In this document: one piece after another, positions 1-10,535 of the stretch
Layout: each line of letters begins with the position of its first letter
Numbering within the stretch: the stretch's first letter is position 1
Source of the DNA: Paragonimus westermani
Lineage: Eukaryota; Platyhelminthes; Trematoda; Plagiorchiida; Troglotrematidae
Length of the DNA: 64,000 bases
NCBI GenBank assembly: GCA_008508345.1
Contig: QNGE01003539.1
Span: 17,667 to 81,666 of the forward strand
Direction: 5' to 3'
Translations under genes and position numbers: made by a program
The notes under the pieces: model-generated
Databases searched by the model: none
What the model saw: the letters and a program-made list of their open reading frames with translations, nothing else
Told to the model about the DNA's origin: nothing

Positions 1-1605
1 CTCGCGTGGGAGATTTTCACTCAAGTGGGATTTCTAGGGCTATTCGAACTCCCTAACTCTAAGTATTACAACGAGCTCAGTAAGCTGCATATGGGAACGA
101 GTAGCAGCCCATAACCCTTCCTGTTGCACTTCGCTGTACAGATTTAAGTATGGCCAGGTCATTTTTGGGCATGGGGCACACGCCTGTATGGATATCTCCA
201 ACAGAGGTCCCGAGTGGTTCAGTTCTCAGTGATTAATGGGCGGGTGTGATGCAGATATTCTAAGTTCTCCGGGTCAACGCGTTGCTTTTTCTGACATCTG
301 GCAGGCGTCGAGTTTTTTAAAATACAATCAAGAAAAATCTCATTATCATTCTCGTCTGAAATCTCGGAATGAGGAACTCTTCCAATTTCTTTGAAAAAGT
401 GTGTATCCCTGTAGCCCGGACAGAAGGAGAAATGGACAATTCTGCAGTGACAGTCAGTTTAACAGCTGTGCGGCTGACTCTTAACATTACGCGCGACCAA
501 ACTCAACGTGATTATTGTATCTTCATCCACAGCCACATACGCAATTCAGAAAGCCTTGTAATAAGAAATCTAAAGAATCATTCAAGAAAAGTTTATTGGG
601 ATATTCAACATCTTTCAGCTACGTAGAACGCTGCGAAAAGCGAAGGGTTGACCAACTATGGTTGTAAAGACGAAAGCTGAACCTTACGTTCTTGAGTAAA
701 CCGATGCATTTGACTGTCTTCAGTAGAGATTTTGCAGTGCAGCTATCCATACGGATAACAACTTGGGATGCCACCGTGCCAAATCTGACTGCTCGGAAGA
801 AGATACCATCAAACTTCTTCACTGTGAAATATTCTCACATTTGGTATAAACTTTTCAATGGACTTAGAATTGGTAACAGCATTTAGCATTTCGAGGAGGG
901 CTTAGTGGTTACGTGACGCTACCGAACTCAATAGCTATCTACGAATCTTGTGTGCTTGTTGAGGATGTTCTATTGCGGCTTCAGCCTTTAATTGCGAGTA
1001 ACACGCAAATCGCTTTCCACAACCCAGTCTCTTGGGGGTAACCTGTCAAAACAAACACCAAAAATTCATAAATTCCAAGAACCCCCCATATAATGCTCGA
1101 AATATCGGCTTTTTAAATCACGTATCTGTATCACGTGTCTGCAACCCGATTCAACATTTTATTATATATCCATCTTCGCAGATTTTATTCTACTTGGTCT
1201 ATGGATGTAGCCTACTTCATAACTACCAGACTGCTTCTCTAACATTTACAACTAGACAACCAAGAACATCAAAAACGCGCGTTTTCACGAAAACCATTCT
1301 AATACGTCGCAGTGCTGCTTCCCGAAATGAGGAAACCAAGACTTTATTGTGTCGCAGTTACATTATGTAGACTAACAACACTCGACCCTTGGGGTTGTTT
1401 TATGCTGATGGAACCGTCGGAAAATCAACGCCGTTTTCCTTGTATGCGGCAATACTCAGACTGCTAAGAAGTGCAAACAAACTGACTCATTATTCTCGAC
1501 AGACCAGATAGAATGTGTACTAGAATCTTCGAAAAATATTACCTAGCCTCCACTGTTCCGTGTGCATGCCGTAATACGCCGGGCACCCAGTGACTATCAT
1601 TGCAG
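1..1605. other. Unrecognised non-coding stretch
   Basis: Only short, low-complexity open frames occur here (for example 369-626 and 1032-1370, plus strand). None has a recognisable motif, a convincing splice context or an amino-acid pattern typical of a conserved protein. I see no transposon domain, tRNA or tandem array. The left edge of the duplicated PLE/Gypsy block begins at 1606, where similarity to 46991 onward starts abruptly. Confidence 0.6.
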
Positions 1606-1970
1606 TCTGTGGTGGAGAGCTTTTCCGTGATGCGCGTAATAGATTCACACTACTTAACAATGTGCATTCAAAATTCTACCTTTTGCCAATCTGTGTAGAA
1701 ATGTAAAATGTTCACGCTCAACAGCCAATCCATATTACAGGCAAAAAGTCATTTAAGCAGCCTGAGACAAATGGTCTTTTAATTCGTTTGCAAACAGCAA
1801 CCAAAGGAATGAATTCATGGGACGATAACTTTTCTTGCACTCTGATGAGCCACAGTTGTGCATTCCACAATGTACTCACACTGGAGGTTTATTCGAAGAA
1901 TTTAATGTGAATTTGCACCTGCAACATAAGACTGTTCGAAGAACAATTTCTATGGACAACTCGGTGGTGT
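1606..1970 (+). mobile_element. Old Penelope-like element fragment, locus A, left part
   Basis: This is the upstream reverse-transcriptase segment of a decayed Penelope-like retroelement. Over its length it matches 46991-47394 at roughly 97 percent, except that locus A lacks 37 bp present at locus B after the shared CAGGC near 1742. Read across a frameshift, the segment just before 1970 gives ICTCNIRLF and then NNFYGQLGG. This is the usual lead-in to PLE motif B, which continues as VSMG at 3980. Stop codons and frameshifts show it is not coding. The fragment is interrupted at 1970 by the 2.0-kb insert described separately. Assignment to PLE is from motif order and is fairly secure; the family is not resolved. 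Confidence 0.7.
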
Positions 1971-1999
1971 CCCAGCAAACACATGGCCGACTCCGAGGT

Positions 2000-2956
2000 G
2001 GAGCGCTAGCAACTCAGATTAACTCGTTTACTCTTTATAAGCGATATGTAGATGACATTATTTGCGTGACGGATGAATCAATAAGCCCTAGAGAAATACT
2101 GGAACGGTTCAACTCAGCCCACAAGAATATCCGTTTCACCATGGAGCCTGAGTCACAGGACGGCATCTCGTTCCTAGACGTCTTCCTGTCCCGCCGCTCA
2201 GATGGGACGATACAGAGGAAAGTGCACCGTAAGTTGACGTGGACCGGACAGTATACAAATTTCTATAGTTTTGTACCATTGAGACAGAAAATCAACCTTA
2301 TCCGATGTATGGTAGATCGAGCGACGAAAATATGCTCGAGCGACACCCTGGAAGAAGAAAAACGATTCATATTTAAAGTCCTAGTTGAAAATGACTATCC
2401 TGAACAGCTTATTCACAGACATATGTTAAGTGGCACAAAATTAGACAATCCACACACCGTAGAGAAGAAGTCTGTTTATATTTCATTGCCTTTTAAGGGC
2501 GACAATGCCTCCAAGAATATAAGCAACAAACTTAGCATAGCCCTAAGCAAGACCTATTTTGCTGCAAAACTGCGAGACCAGTTTAGTTCCATACCGACTT
2601 TGCGTCCTCAGTTGAAAGATGTATTGCCTGTTCATGCTGCCTCTTACTGTGTATATCATTTTGTTTGTTCCTGTGGAACGAGCTATGTAGGCCGCACGAC
2701 ACGGCGACTATCCGAACGCATTCGGGAGCATCATCCGGTGTTTATAACTCGGGGCCTGTCAAAATCTTGCTCGTCTTCTATCGCTGCACAGCTCATGGAG
2801 TCCAACCACTCAATCGATCCCAATGACTCATTTCGTCCTATCTATTGCGCACCGGGTTTACAATCAAAACATATCAAAGAGCGCTTACTGGCAGTCGCGG
2901 AAGCCATAGCCATCCGTTTACTCTCCCCCCACTATGTATTCAAAAACGTCTCGTAA
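2000..2956 (+). CDS. Penelope-like element protein, C-terminal RT plus GIY-YIG endonuclease (5'-truncated)
   Basis: The frame encodes the second half of a Penelope-like polymerase, which copies element RNA at a nick made by its own endonuclease. The frame is open from an ATG at 1835, but 1835-1970 belongs to the older element read out of its native frame. The true PLE part starts near GALATQ at 2000. Visible in order are YKRYVDD (motif C, about 2042-2062), FLDVFLSRRSDGTI, the linker KKSVYISLPFKGD, then the endonuclease. The endonuclease shows CVYHFVCSCG, YVGRTTRRLSERIREHH (GIY-YIG core with Arg and His) and a later AEAIAIR carrying the likely catalytic Glu. There are no internal stops, unlike every other PLE copy here. 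RT motifs A and B are missing, so this copy cannot make a full enzyme. A GIY-YIG endonuclease joined to RT is diagnostic of PLEs. Confidence 0.85.
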   Translation, partial: GALATQINSFTLYKRYVDDIICVTDESISPREILERFNSAHKNIRFTMEPESQDGISFLDVFLSRRSDGTIQRKVHRKLTWTGQYTNFYSFVPLRQKINLIRCMVDRATKICSSDTLEEEKRFIFKVLVENDYPEQLIHRHMLSGTKLDNPHTVEKKSVYISLPFKGDNASKNISNKLSIALSKTYFAAKLRDQFSSIPTLRPQLKDVLPVHAASYCVYHFVCSCGTSYVGRTTRRLSERIREHHPVFITRGLSKSCSSSIAAQLMESNHSIDPNDSFRPIYCAPGLQSKHIKERLLAVAEAIAIRLLSPHYVFKNVS

Positions 2957-3135
2957 AAACACTGAATCTTCCATGGCCTGGTGTTCGCGTCCGGACCGAA
3001 CAGATTACGTAATCATGACCGCTATCTTAACAGTCATCAACAATTTGTACAATTGACCTGATCCTTCTGAAACTGATAATGAACCGTTCGATCTTTTACT
3101 GTACCTTTTCTCACACATGATTAATTCACATAAAT

Positions 3136-3188
3136 GTGTTGTAATTAGCCTGATGATGAATCACCGAAAACAAGCTTGTTAGCTACAC
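3136..3188 (+). ncRNA. Hammerhead-like ribozyme remnant in the PLE 3' region
   Basis: PLEs often carry type I hammerhead ribozymes. Here CTGATGA (3150-3156) is followed by GAAA (3166-3169). A possible short stem III comes next (ACA 3170-3172 with TGT 3177-3179, loop AGCT), then TA as cleavage-site U16.1/H17 (3180-3181). Stem I would be TAGC (3146-3149) with GCTA (3182-3185), extended by GTG (3136-3138) with CAC (3186-3188). Stem II is poor: TGA/TCA can pair, but two C residues stay unpaired next to GAAA, as if two Gs were lost from the 5' strand. This is a decayed motif at best, and the match could be partly chance. Confidence 0.35.
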
Positions 3189-3200
3189 GTTTCTCCTAAT

Positions 3201-3241
3201 GTCTAAACCGGGTATTTTCACGCGACTTCGAGGTGTTAGAC
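3201..3241 (+). repeat. Short inverted repeat (hairpin) after the PLE frame
   Basis: GTCTAAACC at 3201-3209 is complementary to GGTGTTAGAC at 3232-3241 with one bulged base, leaving a loop of about 22 nt. It lies about 20 bp downstream of the hammerhead-like motif. It could be part of the 3' terminal structure of the element. The function is not known. Confidence 0.4.
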
Positions 3242-3979
3242 AACATCCGGCCAGCAGTCGGCCACACAGTAAGCGAATCGGAATTGAATAAAGAATCATG
3301 CTCGGCGTGCTAATTTCGGTTGTTAAGCGCATTTAAGAACACAATTACCCCTTGGAGTTTTAGAACAATATCCACCACTTCTTCAAACGGTGGTTTCAGG
3401 GGGCCAAAGATCGCAATGGTGTTCTCACGGCGCTCAGAATTATGAGAGATACGATTTTACAGGTAATGTACTATGTCATCTCGTAATGTCCTCTTATCAG
3501 ATTGCTCCTGCAATTGAGTCAGCAAAAGAAACCATGGACCTGGACGAGTGAAAGCAAGAAAGCTTCAGCTATCATGTACACAATATATTTATATGTTTCT
3601 TAAATTGTTTTTCTTGCTGTCGTTGAGATGCAGTGGTGACTGACGCGTTTTCTCCAGTTGGTGCGGTTTGCGCGGAGAATAAGAAGGTTTGGTCCGATAA
3701 ATTACAGGGTTTATGGTACGGTAACATGGGCGCGTTATATTCAGGGGTTTCAGTCGTTAAGCTGGTCGGCGTAGGCTGGATTGGCAAGCAGGACTTTCGT
3801 TGCAGTTTTCGTTTTACGTAATGTTATCTGGAGAAGGGGAGCTCGCAAGTTTTTTGGCCGACTGCATGCCTGGCCAGGCCAGAGTCGGTACGACTCCAGT
3901 GTGTGGTGCAGGCCGACTCCGGTACGACTCGTCGCCTGACGAGGGTCAACTCCGGGCCGACTCCGGTTTGTTTTCTGGG
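3242..3979. other. Right part of the 2.0-kb insert, no gene; GC-rich short repeats near its end
   Basis: No coding pattern is recognised. The last 100 bp (about 3886-3967) contains several copies of a short GC-rich unit of the type GACTCCGG, including CCGACTCCGGTACGACTC and GGCCGACTCCGG. One GGCCGACTCCG copy also occurs just inside the left end of the insert (about 1985). The sequence becomes ordinary again at 3980, where the older PLE resumes. Confidence 0.5.
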
Positions 3980-4257
3980 GTTTCTATGGGTCCAACACTT
4001 TGGTTGGTTCTGACAGATATCCTCATGATTCTAATTGAACAAACCTGTGCAGATTTGTCAAAATCCACTGCTTCTACAAACCACGCATTTTTGATGTTTT
4101 ATTGATCGTCTCTATATCTGACTAAATAAATCGATTTTCAACAGTTTACACAAAACTGCGAGCGTGAACTGTGGGATGGAACGGAACAATTTAATGGCGT
4201 TCCTGGATTCACTACTCACACTTTTTCAAGATGGTTCACTTATGCGCTCTGTGCAAT
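3980..4257 (+). pseudogene. Old Penelope-like element fragment, locus A, right part (RT motifs B and C)
   Basis: This continues the PLE copy interrupted at 1970. The sequence gives GVSMGPTLWLVLTDILM (motif B, normally GVAMGSPLGP-LADIFM). A decayed motif C region follows in another frame, reading FYKPRIFDVLLIVSISD where FYKRYVDD is expected. Then comes FLDSLLTLFQDGSLMRSV, matching the FLDVLLTR-DGSI segment of PLEs. Stops and frameshifts rule out function. The canonical motif order across the junction at locus B shows that 1606-1970 and 3980-4257 were once contiguous. The right boundary, where a reversed Gypsy LTR starts, is approximate. Confidence 0.7.
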
Positions 4258-4605
4258 GGAACCACAAATCAATCAGCACAGTTACAAGGCAAGTTACAGG
4301 CATTCATGGTAACTGTGTGCGGTAGATTTAACCACACCGAATATCCCGCCTGTTCGTGGAATGTTCTTCTTGCATGACAAAAATAATTCAAGTGCATCTG
4401 TTTCCACTAGTGTGCTGAAAGTATGTTGTCACGGTTAGCCCACGATAACAGCGAACACGTGATTGCAGAAGATAGGGTGCACAAGGATAGAGTGTGTGTT
4501 GAATCAAACAACAGACAATCAGTTTGTATGTACAATGAATGTAACAGATGTAAAGATGGTGTGTGACAAGAGCGTAAAGAGGTGGTAGACTCTACGGAAC
4601 TTCCC
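4258..4605 (-). mobile_element. Gypsy-type LTR (3' LTR of the reversed element), locus A
   Basis: The segment lies immediately downstream (minus sense) of a decayed Gypsy pol. It is the same as 47669-48015 and is related at roughly two-thirds identity to a free-standing copy at 52224-52513, as expected for an LTR. In minus sense it starts near the GTAGAGTC at about 4600, where the solo copy reads TGTAGAGTC, and ends near the GTGCTGATTGA at 4262-4272. The length of about 350 bp is within the range of flatworm Gypsy LTRs. The ends are inferred from alignment by eye of three copies; no clean target duplication was found. Confidence 0.55.
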
Positions 4606-6810
4606 CGCCAGAGCGTTAGGCCAGAGGAAACGGCTAATAAATAAAATCTTCATAGATTTTCGGCTATCTAATAGGTCGATCATAACAGGCGTGTGAGGTG
4701 TATAGCTTCAGGTGAGAAGCAGAAACTGGTGTCAAACGTGGGTTGGATAGACTGAGTGAGATTTCGTGATTCAGTAGGCGGGTCGGGAGCATGCGGACTG
4801 AAAGCATGTGTGATGTCTGTCGGGCTTGAAGAAGACGTGGAGGCGCGGTCAGCTCAAGGAACTTTTAATCTGCCATTGCTCAGTGAGTGACGTGTTTCGT
4901 CTCTGTCGGTGATGAACTATTTGTCTGCGGTCATGTAATCTGAAGGGACCATCGTACGAAGGCTGTAGGTGTGTCTTAATCGAGCCAACACGATTAAAAG
5001 CAAAAGGGAAAATGGGCAGATCACGGTGACTTCGTCCTTGGCACAACGTTTTTTGTGGAGGTGAGGGTTAGATATGCCGCATGTGATTCTTCGGATGCGT
5101 GGCATAGTTCGCGTCAGGACTCAGAGACGTGCAGTAATCAAAGTGAAATTCTCCGGAAAGAAGTAATGTGCAACCATAAACAATTTCCGCCGAGTTGCAA
5201 CCGACGCCTGTCTTTACGATCGTTCGCAGACCAACAGGACTGACAAATGAGCGACTGGACAATTTGGCAACCGCTGGTATTGCCACCAAGGATGGGTTTA
5301 ATTGACAGTGGGACCCTTCAACCAAACAGTTCAACGACGGGTGATACGCGATGTTCGTTATGTGTCCGCATCCAAGAACACGATTTAAATCGCGGAAAAG
5401 GGATGACGTGAATTGAGATCCACGGTCAGCAGTGATTGTGGTCAGATCGCCGAAACTCGAAATTCACGATTCAACACAGTTGCATGCATTGGTTATCGTC
5501 GGCGTGTTGTTCAAAGTAGCGACAATGATTATATGGTGAATCAATTTACATGGGTTAGAAGATGTGTGTGATTGTTGGAGGGAGGGAGGGATGGTATGGG
5601 CCAGTGATATCAAGATGGACCCTTTTGAATCACCCGTCGGGTAACACACAATTTTTTGAGGTAACGCTGGAATGACCACATATTTTTCTACGTCGACAAT
5701 CCAAGCACTGTTTAGTCTAGTTAGGACCATCCTCACGAATGCTTGGTCAAATGCGATAGGCGGTGACCAGCTTCGTTGAGGCACGTGTGCTTTAGTGTGA
5801 GAAGGAATGGAGGTGGCTAAAAGCATCGGACTGGTGTGTAAAATTAACAAACGGTTGAGATTTACCGGCAAACGTGTCGCGATTAATTGAGTAGTCTGAC
5901 TGAGTACCAGTACCGGCCAGAAGAGGAACAGAGGGCTAACACAAGTGGTTTGTTATCAGTTGGAACAATGGAGTCACGACCCTCCAGAAAGTGTCGACAG
6001 TGTAAAGGTGACATGTATGGTCCGTCACTCACGACCTAGGATACTGTAGTGCGTCTACACTGGTTGGAGACATTTTGGAGGGCGATGACAAAGGCTGAAT
6101 TTCGCCATTCAATTTTTGTTGTGAAACAGCGCTGACCTCCGACTGAGATGCATCAATTTTCAGGATTGTTACTTTCAGCATTATTGCGGTTGCTTGAGTT
6201 AAGGCTTTTTCGGCTTCGAGAAATGCATTACTAGTGTCACGAGACAGAACGACGTGTTTGAGATTGGCTTCTAAAATGTCTGTTATGGGTTGCAACAGCT
6301 TTAAATCCTGTGAGACGAAGCAACAGCAGTAAGTAACGAGCTCTAAGAAACGCCGGAAACCTTTTAGGGACTGTGACCGCACATAATCATTGGCAGCTAT
6401 TAGTTTCTCGGGTAAAGCTTGAATGCTGTTAAAGTCGATTCGATGTTTAGGGAAATCCATGGAATTCACTCCGAAGATGCACTTCACAGGGTTTTGTCTC
6501 ACACCACATAAGACAAAACGTTCGATCAGCTTCTGAAGATGCGCTTTTTGCCGTCGCGCTTGTTCACTGGCAACTTCGACGCCATTAATATGAACGCACA
6601 CTTGATCGATGATCCTTTGGAAAGCCTACGCGAAGTTCCTCAAGCCTAATGGCGTGTGGACGAGTTCATAGAATCCAGAACAGGTAATGATTGCGGCTTT
6701 TGGGACGTCCTGCTGGGCCACCGGGATTTCAGGGTAGGATTTAACGGAATCTACTTTTGTAAAGTGTAAATCGATGTAGTTACTCAGCTCATCCCCGAAT
6801 ATTGAGGAGC
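4606..6810 (-). pseudogene. Decayed Gypsy (Metaviridae) pol: RT, RNase H, integrase; locus A
   Basis: In minus sense the order is RT, RNase H, integrase, as in Gypsy elements. RT remnants include QDVPKAAIIT and ELVHTPLGLRN (about 6650-6720), then FQRIIDQV, NPVKCIFGVNSMDFPKHRID and LKGFRRFLELVTY (6029-6601). RNase H is recognisable from KIDASQSEVSAVSQQKLNGEI. Integrase remnants are scattered over several frames: a DITGP-like segment near 5600, VGLRTIVKTGVGCNSAEIVYG (5068-5334), and the GPY/F segment HLQPSYDGPF (4849-5046). There are many stops and frameshifts. The YIDD box of RT is deleted. Pol sequence ends near 6810 in the RT fingers, so gag, protease and a 5' LTR are absent. The family resembles the CsRn1/Boudicca group of trematodes. 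Confidence 0.75.
5578..5591 (+). repeat. (GGGA)n short tandem repeat
   Basis: GGAGGGAGGGAGGGA lies inside the decayed integrase region. The identical run is present at the duplicate locus (near 48988), so it predates the duplication. Confidence 0.7.
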
Positions 6811-6829
6811 ATGAAAGATATCTATTCTG

Positions 6830-7885
6830 GTTGCTTCGTCTTCCCCGACTGATATTCTCAGGGGAACCTTACCGTTATTCCCGGGAAATATCACCTACAT
6901 TCTTATCGGTGGGTGTCACAGCTAACCAGATAGAGCAGTCATGGAATGCCCTCAAGTGCCCAAATATACCAGAGTTTTCACATTTCATCTACCACGCCGA
7001 TGATACAATAATATTCAGTCACTCCAACCAGACAGTAGATAACCCAGTGCGAAGCTTAAATATTTGCTATTTCATCCTGCGACCAATGTGTGAATCCGAG
7101 GTCAACAGTTGCCCTTCCTAATTAGATCCATACACCTCCGTGAAGTTAGCTCCATCAAAAAAGCTGTCCTTTGGAAACCCATGTAGTCCATCGATTATCT
7201 GATTTGGACAGTTTTATGCCGTTCCACCATAAGCACGTAGTGTTAAGCACACTAATGAAGCGAATAAAACGAAGTAGTGCAAGAATCAGCTTAACGGGTA
7301 AATTAGATGTCGTCCCCTCCGTACTACAATATACATAATTATCACAAAATGCTCATGAGGCACATTGGATCGAAACCGCCATTTGACCAAGCAGTTACTG
7401 CAAACCGAAACGAGTTGTACATAGAGCTGCCTTTCAACGGTGGATACAATAGGCATCATATAACACAAAGACTAATAACTCCGATCAAGCAAACGTTTGA
7501 CTCAGGCGAACTTCGTGTACTTGCTTGGAACCAGGGAAAATCAACATGCCTATGCTTACTTACGAAGTTTCTATTAATTATTGCAGGTCTACAAACACAT
7601 TTACACGGGAGATGTTAGGTCGCCAGAATAAAAAGATATTTGCTTCACTGCATGCAGAAGAAACGCAGTGCTGATGAAACACGCAAACAGCCAGTGATCA
7701 TATTCATTAGACACGTCCTGATCAGTGGTCATTCTATAGACCCCATTAGGGAATCCAGCATCCCATCGCACGACTCCGGTGAAAACTTTCTGCTGTTTTC
7801 TGGGTCGGTCGCAAGCAGTCAACTGAAGCAGGCCCTATGTGTTCGGAGATAGCTTGAATTCGCCTTACACCCAGTGGAATATCTT
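6830..7885 (+). pseudogene. Decayed Penelope-like element, second lineage
   Basis: The fragment begins next to the truncated Gypsy RT. FIYHADDTIIFSHSNQTVDN (6985-7044) corresponds to PLE motif C, followed by NSCPS-LDPYTSVK, the usual CLPFLDLYISV segment with a stop. The linker reads NELYIELPFNGGYN and IKQTFDSGELRVL (7307-7520), parallel to KKSVYISLPFKGD in the copy at 2000-2956. The endonuclease tail is reduced to HVLISGHSIDPI and SSQLKQALCV (7700-7850), where PLEs end with a GH-DP segment and an AIR-KP-LC segment. Several frameshifts and stops make it non-functional. Its sequence differs clearly from the copies at 1606 and 2000, so it is a separate lineage. Confidence 0.65.
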
Positions 7886-10516
7886 AAACCACACTAAACG
7901 GCGATTCAAACAGTCACCTGATTAGTTGGTATGAATGGTTAGAAGCGAGTCACGCCGATGTAAGTTTGGCATAGAAGAGTCAGGACGAAGAGCTCGTACC
8001 TCCCACTTTGCGTGTTTTGAACATCTCCAAACACTCATCGTCCGCAAGGGACTTTCCTTCACGTAACTGAAAAAGAGCGTGGTTAAATATTACAATCTGT
8101 CAAAAGTGGCAAAACTTGATGTAACAGTGAATTTTGACTGAATGTGAAAGAACTCGAGTGGAGACCACAAACTTGTGACCAGTACAGTTATAAGCTGCTC
8201 GTCTGTAGTACTATAGTGAAACTGTCGTGAATTAAACTTTTTGTGGATTACTTTTTCTCAATTGTGAGCAGCAAATCCTACATAGCTGACCAGTCTCAGA
8301 AAGATGTTTTGCTACCAAAATCAGGTCAACAGCCGATACATTTCAATATGCAAAAATTCCACGCAGCCCATCTGTTACGCAATAATGCTGGCAGACGGTC
8401 ACGTGCAGTGAATCAGAGACAAAATCTGTATTAATTGTTTACGCACGTCCACTGCTTCTGCCCAACAAAAAAGTGACTACGATTTCCTGATTTTTCAATT
8501 TCCAAATTGCGCTTCTGTATTTCATCAGTATTAGTTGGGTACTTGCACATCGACGAGCATAAATTTCTAGTGTCATCCACCCTTTAGAAATGAATAAAAC
8601 CGACGGCTGTAAGTGATTGCTATTCTGAAAGTTGAGTTCCGAATTGAGATGCATAAGAGGCATTTGCAAGCAAAATCTTACGAAGTTATGCACTTGTGTA
8701 CATCACTTGGCGTGAACTTTTTGTACCGGAACAGCTCAAAGTAGATTTCTCTGTGTTTAACAATTAAAACGCGCACCACCTCACCGTAATATCAAGTCAA
8801 GTAACGTACTACTGAATCGCAATCAGCAAGAGCTGAAGTCGTCCTGAGAGACTTACAGAGGGTTGTGACCTATTGTGAAAGTTCTACTGACCGGTTTTTG
8901 ATTCGATTATGTAAATTTTTGTGTTGCCGTTCTACAACGTACAAAAGCAAACGTGGTAACATTGTTCGGTCAATCGTTTCGTCCAGTTTCAAATACGAAT
9001 TCACTTGATGGACTGTCCAACAGTTAGGTTACCAACCAGCCGTCAAAATCGTTTACACGGATCTAAGTGAAATCTGTCTGGTCATGTCTGAAGTTTGTAG
9101 TGTTGTGATCGAAAACTTAAGAATTTTAGTTGGATGCCCAGCTGTGTTATGCCTGAACAAAGACGCACGGGCTGTGATGATGGATAATACGGGACATATG
9201 GATAAAACTCCTGAAATTCTTGGTGAAACTGAGGTCTGTCCAACGTTAATCGTGACAACGTTTAAGGAATAGAAGAGGAAATCATCTGCAGGTTATAAAA
9301 ATTGAAGACAAACGACGTAATGCTCACTGTTGAGGTCAACAGATACACGTAGGGCTCATGTTTGTGAACTATCCAGAATCCACAAACCTGATTTCTCATC
9401 CATGTATTTGCAATTTCGTTCACACAACTGAGTTTCTCGGTACAATATTATGGATACCCAGAACTAGTTCGGGCACATTGTTTCCTCTGTGCGTATTGAA
9501 ACTTTAATGACTTTCTGTCGGTTACTCGGTTGAGACAACTATTTCTACTAATGTCATCTCATCTGTCGACGAAATGTGGCTGAGTATACAACTTTCCGAT
9601 TCGTTGTTGGTCTGCCCGAGACACTGTCAATAAACCTATGACATGGAACGCTAAACATACACTTGTTGTTCCAGCCAGTAAACACTAATAGGGCAAACAG
9701 TGATTCGGGTTCTAAAGAGCATTTACTGATTTTCGAACGACTACACTCCCGCATTGTTACCGCACTGTTACCCAGACGGTGTGATCTGAAATACGTTTTC
9801 TGACCCAACATAGTCTGGTTTGGTTTGTTAGCGGATCCTATTGAAATATAGTCTAAGTTTTTGTGTTAGGTATTAGCAAGTAACCTCTTTCAAATCTTCC
9901 CAGAACTGAACCTTCTCAGATTTCGATAGCGTTATAACACCATTATTACTTACGACGAGTGATTTTGCAAATTCGTTGAGAAATTTATATGGTGCACCGT
10001 AAAAAGTGCACTACATTAGCCCTTGCCATTTCTATGGCTGTAGCAACTATCGGCTTTCAAACCGCCCGGCTATGGATACGGAGAACGAGTTATTTACAAC
10101 CCCCAAGAGCAATCCGCCGCCGCGTTTGCTTCAATGTTGTACACTACATTCATCGCTGTGCTCGGATGTCGGGAAAGCACCGTTACTAGAGTAAATGTAA
10201 ACGAGCGTTTCTTCAGGCTCAAGCTGACACTCATGACATATATAACGGAAAAACTTCTGACTTGAAGTAAGATTTATGTTGACATCTACATTACGTAGTT
10301 TGGCCCACAATCACTATTCACTAAACACTAGGTTCGAGAATTGTACCCAACCGTATGAAATTATGTTCATACTTTCAAACATCTTTCTGTACTGTAGTTT
10401 CTCTCCCATGTTACTTCTTGGTGTCTGCCCGGGTGTAAGTACCAGCATTAGGCAAATTTTACTCGAGATGCAGGCTTGAAAAGACTTTCGTTCACTTTTG
10501 TGTTCTATACATGGTG

Positions 10517-10535
10517 ATATATATATATATATATA
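10517..10535. repeat. (AT)n microsatellite
   Basis: An uninterrupted run of alternating A and T, about nine units, in otherwise mixed sequence. Confidence 0.9.

Larger units (their letters stand above)
1971..3979 (+). mobile_element. Younger 2.0-kb Penelope-like insertion inside the older PLE copy
   Basis: At locus B (47383-47400) the flanking sequences are joined directly, so the 2.0 kb here is most simply an insertion at locus A. It carries a 5'-truncated PLE: the reverse-transcriptase C-terminal half, the linker and the GIY-YIG endonuclease in one open frame (2000-2956). A 3' untranslated part follows, with a hammerhead-like motif (3136-3188) and a hairpin (3201-3241), then about 740 bp of unassigned sequence. 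The two ends read CCCAGCAAACA and TGTTTTCTGGG, an imperfect inverted repeat (10 of 11). The 11-mer GGCCGACTCCG lies near both ends in direct orientation. A 2-bp GT overlap is the only possible target duplication. The last 740 bp may belong to another element. Confidence 0.65.

Noticed and set aside
1606..1970. Target of a DNA transposon, because the insert at 1971-3979 has inverted ends
   Set aside because: The insert encodes RT and GIY-YIG endonuclease, not a transposase; the inverted ends are short and may be PLE terminal structure.
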